DNA of 64,000 nt from Allobosea caraganae (GCF_003351345.1 NZ_QQTO01000037.1:371501-435500); one strand, 5' to 3'. Shown: positions 15,647-24,979, numbered from the stretch's first letter. Numbers and translations are program-made. Notes: generated from the sequence alone by a model not told the origin.

Positions 15647-17315
15647 CCATGGCGTGGTCGGGATCGAGCAGGGCCAGGCCGCCGCGCGCCTTCTTCTTCG
15701 ACCCCGCCTGCGCCTTGCGCTCCTCGGCATAGCTCGCGAGCCAGTCGGTCGGCCTGCCCTCGCCGTCGGTCAGGGTGATCGGCTCGAAATAGCGCTTGTG
15801 GTCTTCCGCCGAGATATCGGCCGGGCACTCGCCATATTGCGGGTCGAGCGTGTCGCTGCCGGCAAGGTAGGTCCGCTTGGCGCCAGGCGATTCGTTCGCC
15901 CAGGAGAAGCAGTGGAAGCTCGCCGAGGCAATGATGTACCAGCGCATCGGGTTGAACGAGCCGCTATGTCGTAGCCGGCTAAGCGTCTTGAGCAGGATGC
16001 GCTTGCGCCCGACCACCATCCACGGCCGGCGGAAGACCCGCTCCAGGAAGGTCACGATCGGCTCGGCCGGCTCGGCCAGTTGCGAATAGCAGATCGTCTC
16101 GCCGTCGAAGTCGCGGAAGCGCAGGTTGGGCGCGAGCAGCCCGCGCTCCAGCTCCTCCCAGAACAGCTGCGTGCCGGCGAGCGGCGCGACCGTGCTGAGA
16201 TAGGTCGGCATCGGCACCAGCGGGTTATCGGCGATCGCATCCATCGCCCGCTGCATGTCGGCGGCCGTCTGGTGGCGCGGATCGAAGAGCTGGCCGTAGC
16301 CGATGGCGATGCCGAGCGATTCGGCGAAGGCGATGTCGTCGACGACGTTGCTGCGCCGGCCGAGATTCTGGGTCTTGTTGTAGCGGCGCAGGAAGTCGGC
16401 GTCGAAAGACTCGATGCCGACGAACAGGCCGACGCATTTCGCATCGGCGAAGGCCTGGATCAGCGCGCGGTCCTGCAGCACGTTCTGCGTCACCAGCGCG
16501 CCCCAGCCGCGCATCCGCGGGTGCTTCTTCAGGAACTCGCAGACGGCCAGCATATGGGCGCGATTGTCCGAGAAGTTGTTGTCGAGCAGCATCACCATCG
16601 GATACCAGCGCCGCAGGCTGAAGAACGGCGCCGAATCGAGTGCGCTCTCCAGCGACGCCGCAAAACTCTCCAGTGTGTAGCGGGCATGGGCGCCGACCTC
16701 GCTCGGCATCACGCAGAAGCTGCACTTGAAGCTGCAGCCGCGCGAGCTTTCGGCGAGATGGGCGATCGGGTTGATGCCGCTCTTGTTCAAAAGCGAATAG
16801 TCGATCGTGTACTGCGAGATCTGTGCAACCGGCGAGCGGTAGATCGGGCGCAAAGCTCCGGCAAGATAGTCGGCTATGACGTCACGGACGCTGTCGACGC
16901 CGCCGGAGCAGACAGAGTCAAAGAACTGACACGCGAATTCGGGAAAGAGGGTGCAGACGCTGCCGCCGGCGACGACAGTTGCCTCGCTGCGGCGGAAATG
17001 GAAGGAGAGTTGGCGCATCCGGTCGAAATCCGGCTGCAACCCGGTCAGGAAGACGAGGTCGTAATCCCCGCACTTGGCAGGATCGAATGGACCGTGCCAG
17101 TCCTCGTGGTAGAGCGTGATGTCGAATCGGTCGGGATCGATCAGGGCAGCGATGTGCAGGCCCGCGATCGGCTGCATGAAATGCCTGGAACGGCGCTTCT
17201 CCCGCCCAGGCCTGAGATGCGCGCAGATAACAATGGTTCTGATCTTTGACCGAGCATCGCGGTCATTATCGGAATGGCTCTTGAAATGACGAAGCGCTGA
17301 ATTGGAGTCAGGCAT
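15642..17315 (-). CDS. Radical SAM protein with N-terminal B12-binding-like domain
   Basis: The 557-residue protein has a likely Rossmann-type cobalamin-binding-like domain (about residues 25-155, with YDLVFLTGLQPDFD and VVAGGS). A radical SAM core follows, whose cluster motif is Cys194-x3-Cys198-x2-Cys201 (SRGCSFKCSFC). Later segments such as LFVGIESFD and IAIGYGQLFDPRHQT fit the BchE/methylthiotransferase-like branch of B12-dependent radical SAM enzymes. The C-terminal 150 residues have no assignment I can support. It is divergent from the cyclase-AAA gene across a short AT-rich control region. The reaction is not predictable from the sequence. Confidence 0.85.
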   Translation of the reverse strand: MPDSNSALRHFKSHSDNDRDARSKIRTIVICAHLRPGREKRRSRHFMQPIAGLHIAALIDPDRFDITLYHEDWHGPFDPAKCGDYDLVFLTGLQPDFDRMRQLSFHFRRSEATVVAGGSVCTLFPEFACQFFDSVCSGGVDSVRDVIADYLAGALRPIYRSPVAQISQYTIDYSLLNKSGINPIAHLAESSRGCSFKCSFCVMPSEVGAHARYTLESFAASLESALDSAPFFSLRRWYPMVMLLDNNFSDNRAHMLAVCEFLKKHPRMRGWGALVTQNVLQDRALIQAFADAKCVGLFVGIESFDADFLRRYNKTQNLGRRSNVVDDIAFAESLGIAIGYGQLFDPRHQTAADMQRAMDAIADNPLVPMPTYLSTVAPLAGTQLFWEELERGLLAPNLRFRDFDGETICYSQLAEPAEPIVTFLERVFRRPWMVVGRKRILLKTLSRLRHSGSFNPMRWYIIASASFHCFSWANESPGAKRTYLAGSDTLDPQYGECPADISAEDHKRYFEPITLTDGEGRPTDWLASYAEERKAQAGSKKKARGGLALLDPDHAMV

Positions 17316-17358
17316 GATGTCTTGCCCTAAGCCTACTGGTTAATATTTGTGCATATAT

Positions 17359-17371
17359 TGCAATAATTGCA
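17359..17371. promoter_or_regulatory. AT-rich palindrome in a divergent control region
   Basis: TGCAATAATTGCA is a perfect inverted repeat, flanked by GCATAT (17351-17356) and ATATGC (17371-17376). It lies 43 bases from the radical SAM start and 80 bases from the cyclase start, in an unusually AT-rich patch. It is a candidate operator for either gene. Confidence 0.5.
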
Positions 17372-17451
17372 TATGCTACGCTGACTTCCGACATTTTCCA
17401 AATGATGAAACAGCTGCCAGGCATTGGCGTTCGCGACACAAAGGCTGTGCG

Positions 17452-20400
17452 ATGACGGTGAGTGAGCCAGACCTTCGAAAGATCGCTTCGGAGCGGCGCT
17501 ACGTCACGATCGTCTTCGTCGATCTCGTCGGCTACACACAATTGTCGGAACAGCTCGACCCGGAGGATCTGCGGGTCGTCCAGCGGCGCTACCAGCAGCT
17601 GACCCTGACCACGATGGAGCGCTATGGCGGCTTCGTCGCGAGCTATACCGGCGATGGCGTGCTGATCTTCTTCGGCTATCCGATCGCCCGCGACAACGAC
17701 GCCGAGCGCGCCGCCCGCGCCGCCCTCGAGCTGATGGAGCGGCTCAAGACGCTCAACACCAATGTCGGCGACACCACGGTCCCGCAGGTCACCGCCCGCG
17801 CCGGCATCCATTCCGGCCTCGTGGTGATGGAGCCGACGCGCCTGAGCGGCGGCTCCAGCGAGCTCGGCGCGGTCGGCGAAGCCGTCAACCTCGCCGCGCG
17901 CGTGCAGGCGGAGGCGATGCCCGGTGCGGTCGTCGCCACCAGGGAGATCGTCGAGCTGACCGATGGCCTGTTCGAGATCGGCCAGCTCGGCGCGCGGCCG
18001 ATCCGGGGGCTCTCGCGCGAGATCGAGATCTTCCAGATCAACGGCGAGCGCCTGGGCACGACCCGGCGCAAGGACGGCATGGCGAGCGGCGCCACCGTGC
18101 TTGCCGGCCGCGAAGCCTGCCTGGAGCGCATCCTCGAGCGCTGGACCACCGCGACGACGCAGAAGCGCTCGCAATTCGTCCAGGTCCTGGGCGATGCCGG
18201 CACCGGCAAGACGCGGGTGATCAGCGAGATCTGCGGCCACCCGGAATTCGCCAACGCCGCGATCCTGGCGACCTATTGCCACGAGCTCTTCGCCAGCACG
18301 CCGCTCTACCCCGTCGCGAGCTTCCTCTGGGCCCGCGCCGGCCTGAAGTTCGAGGACGAGGACGACGTCCGCAACGACAAGATCGCCACGCTGCTCAGCG
18401 AGATCGGCATGAACACGCCGGAGAACGCCGAGATCGCCGCCAGCCTGCTCGGCATGGCCGCGACCGGCATCCGCGAGCAGTTCGCGCCAGCCCCGACCCT
18501 GTTCAAGCGCAAGCAGTTCGAATTCATCATCTCCGTGATCGCCCGCACCGCCCGCCGGCAGCCGACGCTCGTGGTGATCGAGGACACGCATTGGCTCGAT
18601 CCGTCCTCGGCCGAGCTCCTGCGCGAGCTGATGGCGACGGTCGGCAACGAGACCATGCTGGTGGTCGCGACTGCCAGGCCGTTTCCGCGTGGCGAGAAAC
18701 TGCCGCAGACCGACGATTCCATGACGCTTGAGCCGCTCTCGGGCGAGCAATCCCTGATGCTGGCGCGCTCGATCCCCGGCGCCGACATGCTGCCGGCCGA
18801 GAAGATCGCCCAGGCGGTCGCGGCAGCCGAGGGCGTGCCCCTCTTCGTCGAGCAATTCGTGCTCTCGCTGATCGACGAGCAGATCCAGGTGCCCAACCAG
18901 GCCAGGCGCTCGGACGTGCCGCTGCTGCTGGCCCAGCTCATGTCCGAGCGGCTCGACCGGCGGCCGGGCGCAAGGCCGATCGTGCAGGCGGCCGCCTGCA
19001 TCGGCCGCTCCTTCACCACCACCTTCCTCGCCAACATCCTCGCCAGCGACGTCGACCACGTCATCGAGCCGATCGAGGCGCTGGTCGAGGCCGAGATCCT
19101 GATGCCACGGCGCTTCGGCGCGGAGATCCGCTACGAGTTCCGGCACTCGCTGCTCCAGCGCATCGCGCATGAATCGATCCTCACGCGCGAGCGGCGCCTG
19201 ATCCACGACCGCATCCTCGACCTGATCGACCGCGGCCACGGCTCCGACATCCCGCTGCCCGAGGTCATCGCCCACCACCTCACCGAAGCCGCCCGCTTCC
19301 ACGAGGCGGTCCAGGCCTGGCTGCAGGCCGGCCTTGGCGCCAGCCAGCGCTCGGCCCATCCCGAGGCGATCGAGCACATCCGGCGCGGGCTCAACCTGCT
19401 CGGCAAGCTCAAGGACCCGCGCGCCCAGGCCGAGCTCGAGCTCAGCCTCCAGGCCGCGCTGATCGGCTCGATCACCGCAGCCCAGGGCCCGACCTCGGCG
19501 ACCATGCTGCAATGCTGCGAGCGCGGCCTCGAGCTTTGCGCCAGCGGCGAGCGCTCGCCGCAGGCCTTCCCGTTCATCTTCGGAAAGTTCACCTTCGCCA
19601 ATTGCCGCGGCGACATCCCGGCCTCGACGGCGCTCGCCGAGGATTTCCTGCGGCAATCCGAGCAGAACACCTATGAAGCCGGCAAGGCGATCGGCCACCG
19701 CCTGATCGGCATGGTGCAGCTCGGCCAGGGCGAGGCGCGCGGCGCGATCGGGCACCTCGAACACTCGCTCTTTGCCGGCGAGCGGGAGCGCAGCGACGCC
19801 AGCACCTTCATGTTCGGCCAGAACACCGAGATCCATGCGAAATCGCTGCTCAGCCTGGCGCATTTCAGCCTCGGCAGCGTCGACGAGGCCCTGCGCATCG
19901 GCATGGAGGCGCTGCGCGCCGCCGACGGGCTGCGCCACCCGCATTCGGCCGCGATCCCGATGTCCTATGTCGGCGGCTGGGTCTTCGGCCTGTGCAACGC
20001 CACCGACGCCCTGATGCAGGAGGCCGGACGGCTGGTCGCCCTCTCCGAGCAGCACCGGCTCGAAGGCTTCCGCGCCCATGGCGCCGCCTTCCTCGGCTGG
20101 GGCCTGAGCCAGAAGGGCGACCATGCGCGGGGCGCCGCGATCATGGCGCAGGCGATCGCCGGGTTCGACTCCGTCGGCTACGTGCTCTCGCTCTCGGGCT
20201 ACCTCGCCAACCTCGCCCACGCCCAGCTCAAGTTGGGCCAGGTCGAGGCGGCCGAGGCGACCTGCTGGCGCGCGCTCCAGCTGATGTCGCGCAGCGGCAA
20301 CCGCTGGCTCGAACCCGAGCTGCACCGGATCGAGGCGCTGATCGCCGAGCAGGGCCAGGCGAGCCGGCGGCAGCAGGCCGAGGGCCTGTTCCGCCACGCC

Positions 20401-20607
20401 GTCGCGCGGGCGCGGGCGCTGAACTCGCCGGTGCTGGAATATCGCTGCCTGGCCTCGCTGCGCGACCATCTCGGCGCCGACAGGATCGACGGCGAATCGC
20501 AGCTGCGACTGGCTGAATTGTCGCCCTTCGACGCCCTGCCGGCGCAGGTGATGGCAGCTTATCGTAGCGAGAAGGCGTCTCCCGCTACGGCCGAGCCCGC
20601 CGCCTGA
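17452..20607 (+). CDS. Class III adenylate/guanylate cyclase fused to AAA ATPase and TPR-like repeats
   Basis: The 1051-residue signalling protein has three parts. The first is a class III cyclase domain (about residues 14-195) with metal-binding Asp24 (FVDLVGYT) and Asp68 (YTGDGVLIFFG) and the Asn146/Arg150 pair. The second is an AAA/STAND-type ATPase with Walker A GDAGTGKTR at 247-255 and a Walker B-like VVIEDTHWLD near 380. The third is a long helical TPR-like C-terminal half from about 600. The position usually held by a purine-binding Lys is Ser64. I start at the ATG at 17452 because upstream sequence is AT-rich and non-coding in appearance. It is convergent with the CHASE2 cyclase gene. 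Such proteins are thought to couple nucleotide-driven sensing to cyclic nucleotide output. Confidence 0.9.
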   Translation: MTVSEPDLRKIASERRYVTIVFVDLVGYTQLSEQLDPEDLRVVQRRYQQLTLTTMERYGGFVASYTGDGVLIFFGYPIARDNDAERAARAALELMERLKTLNTNVGDTTVPQVTARAGIHSGLVVMEPTRLSGGSSELGAVGEAVNLAARVQAEAMPGAVVATREIVELTDGLFEIGQLGARPIRGLSREIEIFQINGERLGTTRRKDGMASGATVLAGREACLERILERWTTATTQKRSQFVQVLGDAGTGKTRVISEICGHPEFANAAILATYCHELFASTPLYPVASFLWARAGLKFEDEDDVRNDKIATLLSEIGMNTPENAEIAASLLGMAATGIREQFAPAPTLFKRKQFEFIISVIARTARRQPTLVVIEDTHWLDPSSAELLRELMATVGNETMLVVATARPFPRGEKLPQTDDSMTLEPLSGEQSLMLARSIPGADMLPAEKIAQAVAAAEGVPLFVEQFVLSLIDEQIQVPNQARRSDVPLLLAQLMSERLDRRPGARPIVQAAACIGRSFTTTFLANILASDVDHVIEPIEALVEAEILMPRRFGAEIRYEFRHSLLQRIAHESILTRERRLIHDRILDLIDRGHGSDIPLPEVIAHHLTEAARFHEAVQAWLQAGLGASQRSAHPEAIEHIRRGLNLLGKLKDPRAQAELELSLQAALIGSITAAQGPTSATMLQCCERGLELCASGERSPQAFPFIFGKFTFANCRGDIPASTALAEDFLRQSEQNTYEAGKAIGHRLIGMVQLGQGEARGAIGHLEHSLFAGERERSDASTFMFGQNTEIHAKSLLSLAHFSLGSVDEALRIGMEALRAADGLRHPHSAAIPMSYVGGWVFGLCNATDALMQEAGRLVALSEQHRLEGFRAHGAAFLGWGLSQKGDHARGAAIMAQAIAGFDSVGYVLSLSGYLANLAHAQLKLGQVEAAEATCWRALQLMSRSGNRWLEPELHRIEALIAEQGQASRRQQAEGLFRHAVARARALNSPVLEYRCLASLRDHLGADRIDGESQLRLAELSPFDALPAQVMAAYRSEKASPATAEPAA

Positions 20608-20613
20608 GCGGCA

Positions 20614-20633
20614 GCGGAGCCGGCGTGCTCCGC
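20614..20633. terminator. Candidate bidirectional terminator hairpin
   Basis: GCGGAGC (20614-20620) pairs with GCTCCGC (20627-20633) around a 6-base loop, in the 42-base gap between the convergent cyclase genes. No T-run follows, so intrinsic termination is uncertain. Confidence 0.45.
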
Positions 20634-20649
20634 AATGCGCGCCTCCTGC

Positions 20650-22500
20650 TCAATGCGCGTCCTGGCGCATGCGCCAGAGCGCGACGGAGATCGGCTGGCG
20701 CCGGCCGCGGATGTCGATGGCGCGGGTGTCGTCGGGCTCGCGCCGCCCTCCGCCCTCGCCTAGCGCCGCCATGAACTCGGCCGAGACGGCGAGCGCCGCG
20801 CCATGCTCCTTCGCCACCTCCATCAGCCGGCTCGCGACATTGACGCTGTCCCCCGTCGCCATGATGTGCTGATGCGTCTCGTGCCCCAGGCGCGACACCA
20901 CGACCTGCCCGAAATGGGCGCCGACGCGCAGGTCCGGATGGCCAGCCGCAAGCTCGGCCTTGTCGATCCAGCTGCGGACGTCGCCGATCAGGTCCCAGGC
21001 GGCCGCGAAGGCGCGGGTGGCGTCGTCCGGGCGGGCTTCGGGAATGCCGAAGACGATCATCGCGCCGTCGCCCATGAACGTCATCACCAGCCCGTCATGG
21101 GCGGCGATCTCGTTCTCGACCAGCGTGTGGAACTCCTTGAGGAACTCGCGCGTCTGCGCCGGCCCGGCCTGCTCGCTCAGCCGGGTGAAGCCGGAGAGGT
21201 CGACGAACAGAATCGCGGCGCTCTGCATCACCGGCTGGCGCAGGAAATCCGGGTCGCGCGCGATGCGCTCGGCCAGCACGGGCGGCTGGAACTGGCGCAG
21301 GGCGGCCTCGGCGCGCGCATGGCCGCGGCTCTGCCGGCGCTCCCAGTGCTGGCGCAGCGCCATCGCCAGCGCAGCCGGCGGAAGCATGCCCGCGAGCGGC
21401 AGCACCCCGCTGAACCAGTAGCCCTGCGCGAACAGCGCGATCGTGGCCAGCAGCCAGGCGCCGGTGACCAAGGCGACGAGGCCGGTGCCGAGGCTGAGCG
21501 GCGTCAGCGCGATCGTCAGCGCGCCGAAGACGGCCAACGCCAGGGTCATGCCGGCATCGACCCGGCGCACAGCACCGTCGCGCACCAGGCCGGGGCCGCC
21601 GAGCAACTGGGCGATGCCGGTCGCCAGTACCTCGACGCCGGGCGTCACCGGGTCGAAGGGCGTGCCGAACGTGTCTCCGACGGCGGTGGCGGTGGCGCCG
21701 ATCACGACGATGCGGTCCCTCAGCCGCTCAGTCGGCACCGAGCCTGCGAGCACCGCCGCCGCGCTCAGCGTCTCCACGGCACCGCGCGGCCCGTAGAAGC
21801 GCAGCGGCAAATGGAAGCCGAGGTCGAGCGCGACCGACCGCTCCGCGATCTGCACCCTGTCCGCGCCGAATACCGGGTCCTGGCCTGTGAACAGCGTCAC
21901 GGCGCGCAGCACGAAGGCCGGGGTCAGGCCATGATCGGTCTGGAACAGCAGCGGCAGGTGCCGCGGCGCGCCGCCGGAATCGGTCGAGATGTTCACCAGC
22001 CCGGGCATGGCGGACGAATCGAAGGGCGAGGCGGGCCAGAGCACGTCGCTGGTGCCGGGGATGGAAGAGGCGCCGTCATTGGCCCGGTCGAAGCGCCCGG
22101 CCGCGGCGATCACCGAGGGAATCCGGCTGAGGGCCTCGGCCAGCGCCCGGTCGTTCTCGGGCACGCCGGCATCGAGCAGCAGCAGGTCGATCGCAAGCGC
22201 ACGCGCCTTGCCGGCGGCGATGGCGTCGACCAGCTTCGCCAGAACCTGCCGGGACAGCGGATAGCCGCGCTCGCCGGCCACCGTCCTGTCGTCGATCGCG
22301 ACGATCACCACGGCCGGCGGCGGCTCGCGCCGGCCGGCGATCAGCAGGCGCATGTCGGCGAGCTGCGCCTCGACGCCGTCGAGCGGGCTGCGCTCGCCGG
22401 CAAGATGCGACCAGCCGAGCAGGCCGGCCCAGAGCCCCGCCAGGAGCGCGAGCGCCGCGACGACCAAGCCGTAACGGGAGACCGGCCGTGACGGCGTCAC
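20650..22500 (-). CDS. CHASE2-domain adenylate/guanylate cyclase
   Basis: The 616-residue membrane receptor cyclase has an N-terminal helix (about residues 8-30), a periplasmic CHASE2 sensor (about 40-310), three further membrane helices (about 315-380) and a cytoplasmic class III cyclase domain (about 425-615). Metal-binding Asp434 and Asp478 are present, with Asp551, Asn554 and Arg558 in GDSVNVASR. The usual purine-selecting Lys position is Thr474. The start is a GTG at 22500 overlapping the FecR stop as GTGA, which indicates translational coupling. With FecR and Crp/Fnr it forms a three-gene operon. A FecR-CHASE2 cyclase pairing recurs in rhizobia. Confidence 0.92.
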   Translation of the reverse strand: MTPSRPVSRYGLVVAALALLAGLWAGLLGWSHLAGERSPLDGVEAQLADMRLLIAGRREPPPAVVIVAIDDRTVAGERGYPLSRQVLAKLVDAIAAGKARALAIDLLLLDAGVPENDRALAEALSRIPSVIAAAGRFDRANDGASSIPGTSDVLWPASPFDSSAMPGLVNISTDSGGAPRHLPLLFQTDHGLTPAFVLRAVTLFTGQDPVFGADRVQIAERSVALDLGFHLPLRFYGPRGAVETLSAAAVLAGSVPTERLRDRIVVIGATATAVGDTFGTPFDPVTPGVEVLATGIAQLLGGPGLVRDGAVRRVDAGMTLALAVFGALTIALTPLSLGTGLVALVTGAWLLATIALFAQGYWFSGVLPLAGMLPPAALAMALRQHWERRQSRGHARAEAALRQFQPPVLAERIARDPDFLRQPVMQSAAILFVDLSGFTRLSEQAGPAQTREFLKEFHTLVENEIAAHDGLVMTFMGDGAMIVFGIPEARPDDATRAFAAAWDLIGDVRSWIDKAELAAGHPDLRVGAHFGQVVVSRLGHETHQHIMATGDSVNVASRLMEVAKEHGAALAVSAEFMAALGEGGGRREPDDTRAIDIRGRRQPISVALWRMRQDAH

Positions 22501-23015
22501 CGCCCGAAGCGTCCGAGCAGCAGGCTTGCGCGCTCCGACGGCCAGCGCTTCACCGTGAGCGGGGTTCCCGGCGAGACGTCGACGCCCTCGCCGGCGTTGA
22601 GCGTGACGGGCTCGGAGCCGTCGCGCCGCGTCACCCGCACCGAGCCCTCTTGGACGAACACCGCCGTCGCCGAGGCCGTGACGTCGAGCGCGTAGATGGT
22701 GCCGCGCACCGAGGCGATGGCGTGCGGCGTCAGGATCTGGAAGCGGCCGCGCCGCGGCGGCAGGTCGACCAGCACGCCCCGGCCGTTGAGCTCGACGGCA
22801 TCGACCGCGCCCGCGCCCTGCGGCGGCACGATCCGGAAGCTCGACGCCGTCTCCGCCTCGATGACCACCCCGCCCCGGCACGTGAAGACCGTGCGCGGCG
22901 GCTCGCTTCGCGTCGAGGAGGTGCAGCCTGCCGGCTGCTGCGCGAAGGCATCGGCGCCGGCGCCAAGCAGCATCGCGGCGGCGAGCGCCGCCGTCGTCAC
23001 TCCGGAACTGCGCAT
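22497..23015 (-). CDS. FecR-domain periplasmic protein
   Basis: The 172-residue exported protein has a signal peptide (ALAAAMLLGAGADAFA, cleavage near residue 26) and a FecR domain (about 60-150, with VRGTIYALDV and VFVQEGSVRVTRRDG). FecR domains here are not tied to TonB signalling; they are thought to bind a periplasmic or cell-wall ligand and act on the partner sensor. The ATG at 23015 has GGAAGGG 6 bases upstream and is preferred over an ATG at 23030. It lies between Crp/Fnr and the CHASE2 cyclase in one operon and could modulate the cyclase's periplasmic domain, which is inference. Confidence 0.87.
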   Translation of the reverse strand: MRSSGVTTAALAAAMLLGAGADAFAQQPAGCTSSTRSEPPRTVFTCRGGVVIEAETASSFRIVPPQGAGAVDAVELNGRGVLVDLPPRRGRFQILTPHAIASVRGTIYALDVTASATAVFVQEGSVRVTRRDGSEPVTLNAGEGVDVSPGTPLTVKRWPSERASLLLGRFGR

Positions 23016-23037
23016 GCGATGCCCTTCCATGCCGGCT

Positions 23038-23718
23038 TCACGCCATCTCGACCTTGGCCAGGCGCCGGACACCATCGACATCATGGATCATCACGCGACT
23101 GCGTCCTAGAGACAGAAGTCCGACCCGCTTCCATTGCTGGAGCTGGCGGTTGACCGTCTCGCGGCTGACGCCGGTCAGCGCCGCCAGCTCGTCCTGCGAG
23201 ACGTGGATCTCGGCGCCGTAGTCGGTGACGAGCGTGACGAGGCGCCGCGCGAGCCGTGTCGCGGCGGGCAGGAAGGCGCCCTCCTCCATGCGCTCGCTCA
23301 TGTTGCGCAGCCGGTCGCAGAGCAGCTCGATCAGCTGGATCGCGATGGTCGGCTCGCGCCCGAGCAGGTGCAGGAACTCGCGGCGCGGCACGAAGAACAT
23401 CTCGGTCTCCTCGATCGCGACCGCATCCGCGGTGCGCGGGCGGCCGTCGAGCAGCGCGATCTCGCCGAAGACGTCGCCGCTGCCGAGCAGGCTCATGGTC
23501 ATGTGCTGGCCAGCATCGTCGGTGGTGCCGATACGGATCTGGCCGCGCCGGATGGCATAGAGCCCGTCACCCGCATCGCCCTTCAGGAACAGAACCTGCC
23601 GCTGCGGCAGTCGTCGCTGCTGGCAAATCTGGGCGATGCTTTCCAGTCCTTCGGGGGAGAGCCCCGCGAAGAACGGATTTGCCGAGAGGAGGCGTGAGAA
23701 AAGGGACGCTTGGATCAT
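23038..23718 (-). CDS. Crp/Fnr-family transcriptional regulator
   Basis: The 226-residue regulator has an N-terminal cyclic-nucleotide-binding domain and a C-terminal Crp winged helix (about 172-205, with LTGVSRETVNRQLQQWKRVGLL). The phosphate-binding cassette FGEIALLDGRPRTA (84-97) keeps the Glu and Arg-Thr that contact cyclic nucleotide. No Fnr-type cysteine cluster is present. I choose the ATG at 23718, with GGAGGAG upstream, over a longer form. It is the first gene of the Crp-FecR-CHASE2 cyclase operon, so the messenger made by the cyclase may be read by its own operon partner. Confidence 0.92.
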   Translation of the reverse strand: MIQASLFSRLLSANPFFAGLSPEGLESIAQICQQRRLPQRQVLFLKGDAGDGLYAIRRGQIRIGTTDDAGQHMTMSLLGSGDVFGEIALLDGRPRTADAVAIEETEMFFVPRREFLHLLGREPTIAIQLIELLCDRLRNMSERMEEGAFLPAATRLARRLVTLVTDYGAEIHVSQDELAALTGVSRETVNRQLQQWKRVGLLSLGRSRVMIHDVDGVRRLAKVEMA

Positions 23719-23873
23719 CGAAAACTCCTCCCCGATCTGTAATAGGCGCAAGCGCGTTCCTGTGTGACATACTCCACGGAAGCGGCTGACGGAACGGCAG
23801 AGAAACACGCCCAGTCAGCCGACGGGAGCCAAGCGCTCCCTGTGTCGGCGCCCCTAAGACAGGAGAGCGCGCC

Positions 23874-24176
23874 ATGCGGCACGATATCAACCTCCAACGC
23901 ATCGACTTGCACGTCGCGGCCCTCAAGCCCTTCGTCGAAGTCTGGCCGACGCGCGTGCAAGGCGCGTGCCCCTACCTCGGACGGTTCGGGGAGATGATCC
24001 AGCGCCTCCGCATCGCCATTCGGGAGACTCTACTCATGCGCCGCACCGAAGCGCAGCTCGCGACGTTAGACGAGCGTATGCTCAAGGATATCGGCCTCAC
24101 CCGCGCCGAGGCGTCGGGCTGGGGTCCCCTTGGCGACCGCATGCGCTCCCATGATCACGGCCGCCAGTACGGCTGA
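23874..24176 (+). CDS. DUF1127 (YjiS-like) small protein
   Basis: The 100-residue protein ends in a DUF1127 domain (RRTEAQLATLDERMLKDIGLTRAEA, about residues 56-80), a short helical, arginine-rich domain common in alphaproteobacteria. Small DUF1127 proteins there have been linked to RNA turnover and phosphate/carbon metabolism. The ATG at 23874 has AGGAG upstream. A later ATG at 23994 would leave just the domain core. It is divergent from the Crp/Fnr operon across 155 bases and may share regulation with it. Confidence 0.8.
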   Translation: MRHDINLQRIDLHVAALKPFVEVWPTRVQGACPYLGRFGEMIQRLRIAIRETLLMRRTEAQLATLDERMLKDIGLTRAEASGWGPLGDRMRSHDHGRQYG

Positions 24177-24214
24177 GGCCGCGCATCGATACGACAGCTA
24201 ACGGGATTTGACTG

Positions 24215-24883
24215 ATGGGTTTCTATTCCAAGTATGTTCTGCCCCGCGTCATCGATCTGGCCTGCGGCACCGACATCATGATGCGGCAGCGCGCCCGGAT
24301 CGTTCCGCACGCGGCGGGCAAGGTCGTCGAGATCGGCGTCGGCACCGGACTCAATCTCGACTGGTACGACGAGGAGCGGGTCGAGCGCCTCATGGGCATC
24401 GACCCCTGCGCGACCAGCCTCATGATGGCGCATGACCGGGCGATGGCCTCGTCCGTGCCGATCACGCTCGAGCAGGGCAGCGCCGAGGCGCTGCCCTGTC
24501 CGGCCAACTGGGCCGACACCGTCGTCTCGACCTATACGCTCTGCACGGTGCCGCACCCGCAGGTCGCGCTGGCCGAGATCCACCGCGTCCTCAAGCCCGG
24601 CGGCAACTTCCTGTTCTGCGAGCACGTCGCCTCGCCCGACAGGCGCATCAGTGCCTGGCAGAACCGCCTGAACGGAGTCTGGGGCTGCTGCTTCGGCGGC
24701 TGCAACATCAACCGCAACCTCACGCGGATGATCTGCGACGCCGGCTTCGATCAGGTCGAGCATGTCAGCGACGATGTCGCGGGCGAGATAGCCTTCGTCC
24801 GGCACCAAGCCATCGGCTGGGCGCGCAAGCCCGGCAAAGCCAGCCAGGTCGTTGACGGAGCGGCATTCGCAGAGGCACGATAG
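24215..24883 (+). CDS. Class I SAM-dependent methyltransferase (type 11)
   Basis: The 222-residue methyltransferase has the SAM-binding VVEIGVGTGLNL motif (about residues 37-48), an acidic loop near GIDPCATS, and a post-motif block LAEIHRVLKPGGNFLFCEHVAS, as in UbiE/phospholipid methyltransferase-like enzymes. It is soluble with no signal peptide. It starts 38 bases after the DUF1127 gene. The methyl acceptor cannot be named; a lipid or small molecule is more likely than nucleic acid from the family. Confidence 0.85.
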   Translation: MGFYSKYVLPRVIDLACGTDIMMRQRARIVPHAAGKVVEIGVGTGLNLDWYDEERVERLMGIDPCATSLMMAHDRAMASSVPITLEQGSAEALPCPANWADTVVSTYTLCTVPHPQVALAEIHRVLKPGGNFLFCEHVASPDRRISAWQNRLNGVWGCCFGGCNINRNLTRMICDAGFDQVEHVSDDVAGEIAFVRHQAIGWARKPGKASQVVDGAAFAEAR

Positions 24884-24933
24884 GCTGATACGGACGATCA
24901 TCATGGCAATACCCGCCGTGCGGGCGGATTAGA

Positions 24934-24979
24934 GCATCGGACCGAAAAGTGGAATCCGGTTTTCGAAAAAATCCGATGC
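24934..24979. repeat. Rhizobiales-type palindromic repeat, family E
   Basis: GCATCGGA (24934-24941) and TCCGATGC (24972-24979) enclose an imperfect inner palindrome GAAAAGTGGAATCCGGTTTTC. Very similar GAAAAGTGG...CCGGTTTTC elements are abundant between genes in Hyphomicrobiales. Confidence 0.8.

Noticed and set aside
17308..20469. 1053-residue open frame on the minus strand opposite the cyclase-AAA gene
   Set aside because: No recognisable domain; composition is that of an antisense frame. The plus-strand frame has cyclase and Walker motifs.
23763..23778. Possible CRP-like site TGTGA-N6-CCACG between the Crp/Fnr and DUF1127 genes
   Set aside because: Only the left half matches the TGTGA-N6-TCACA consensus; too weak to call as an operator.
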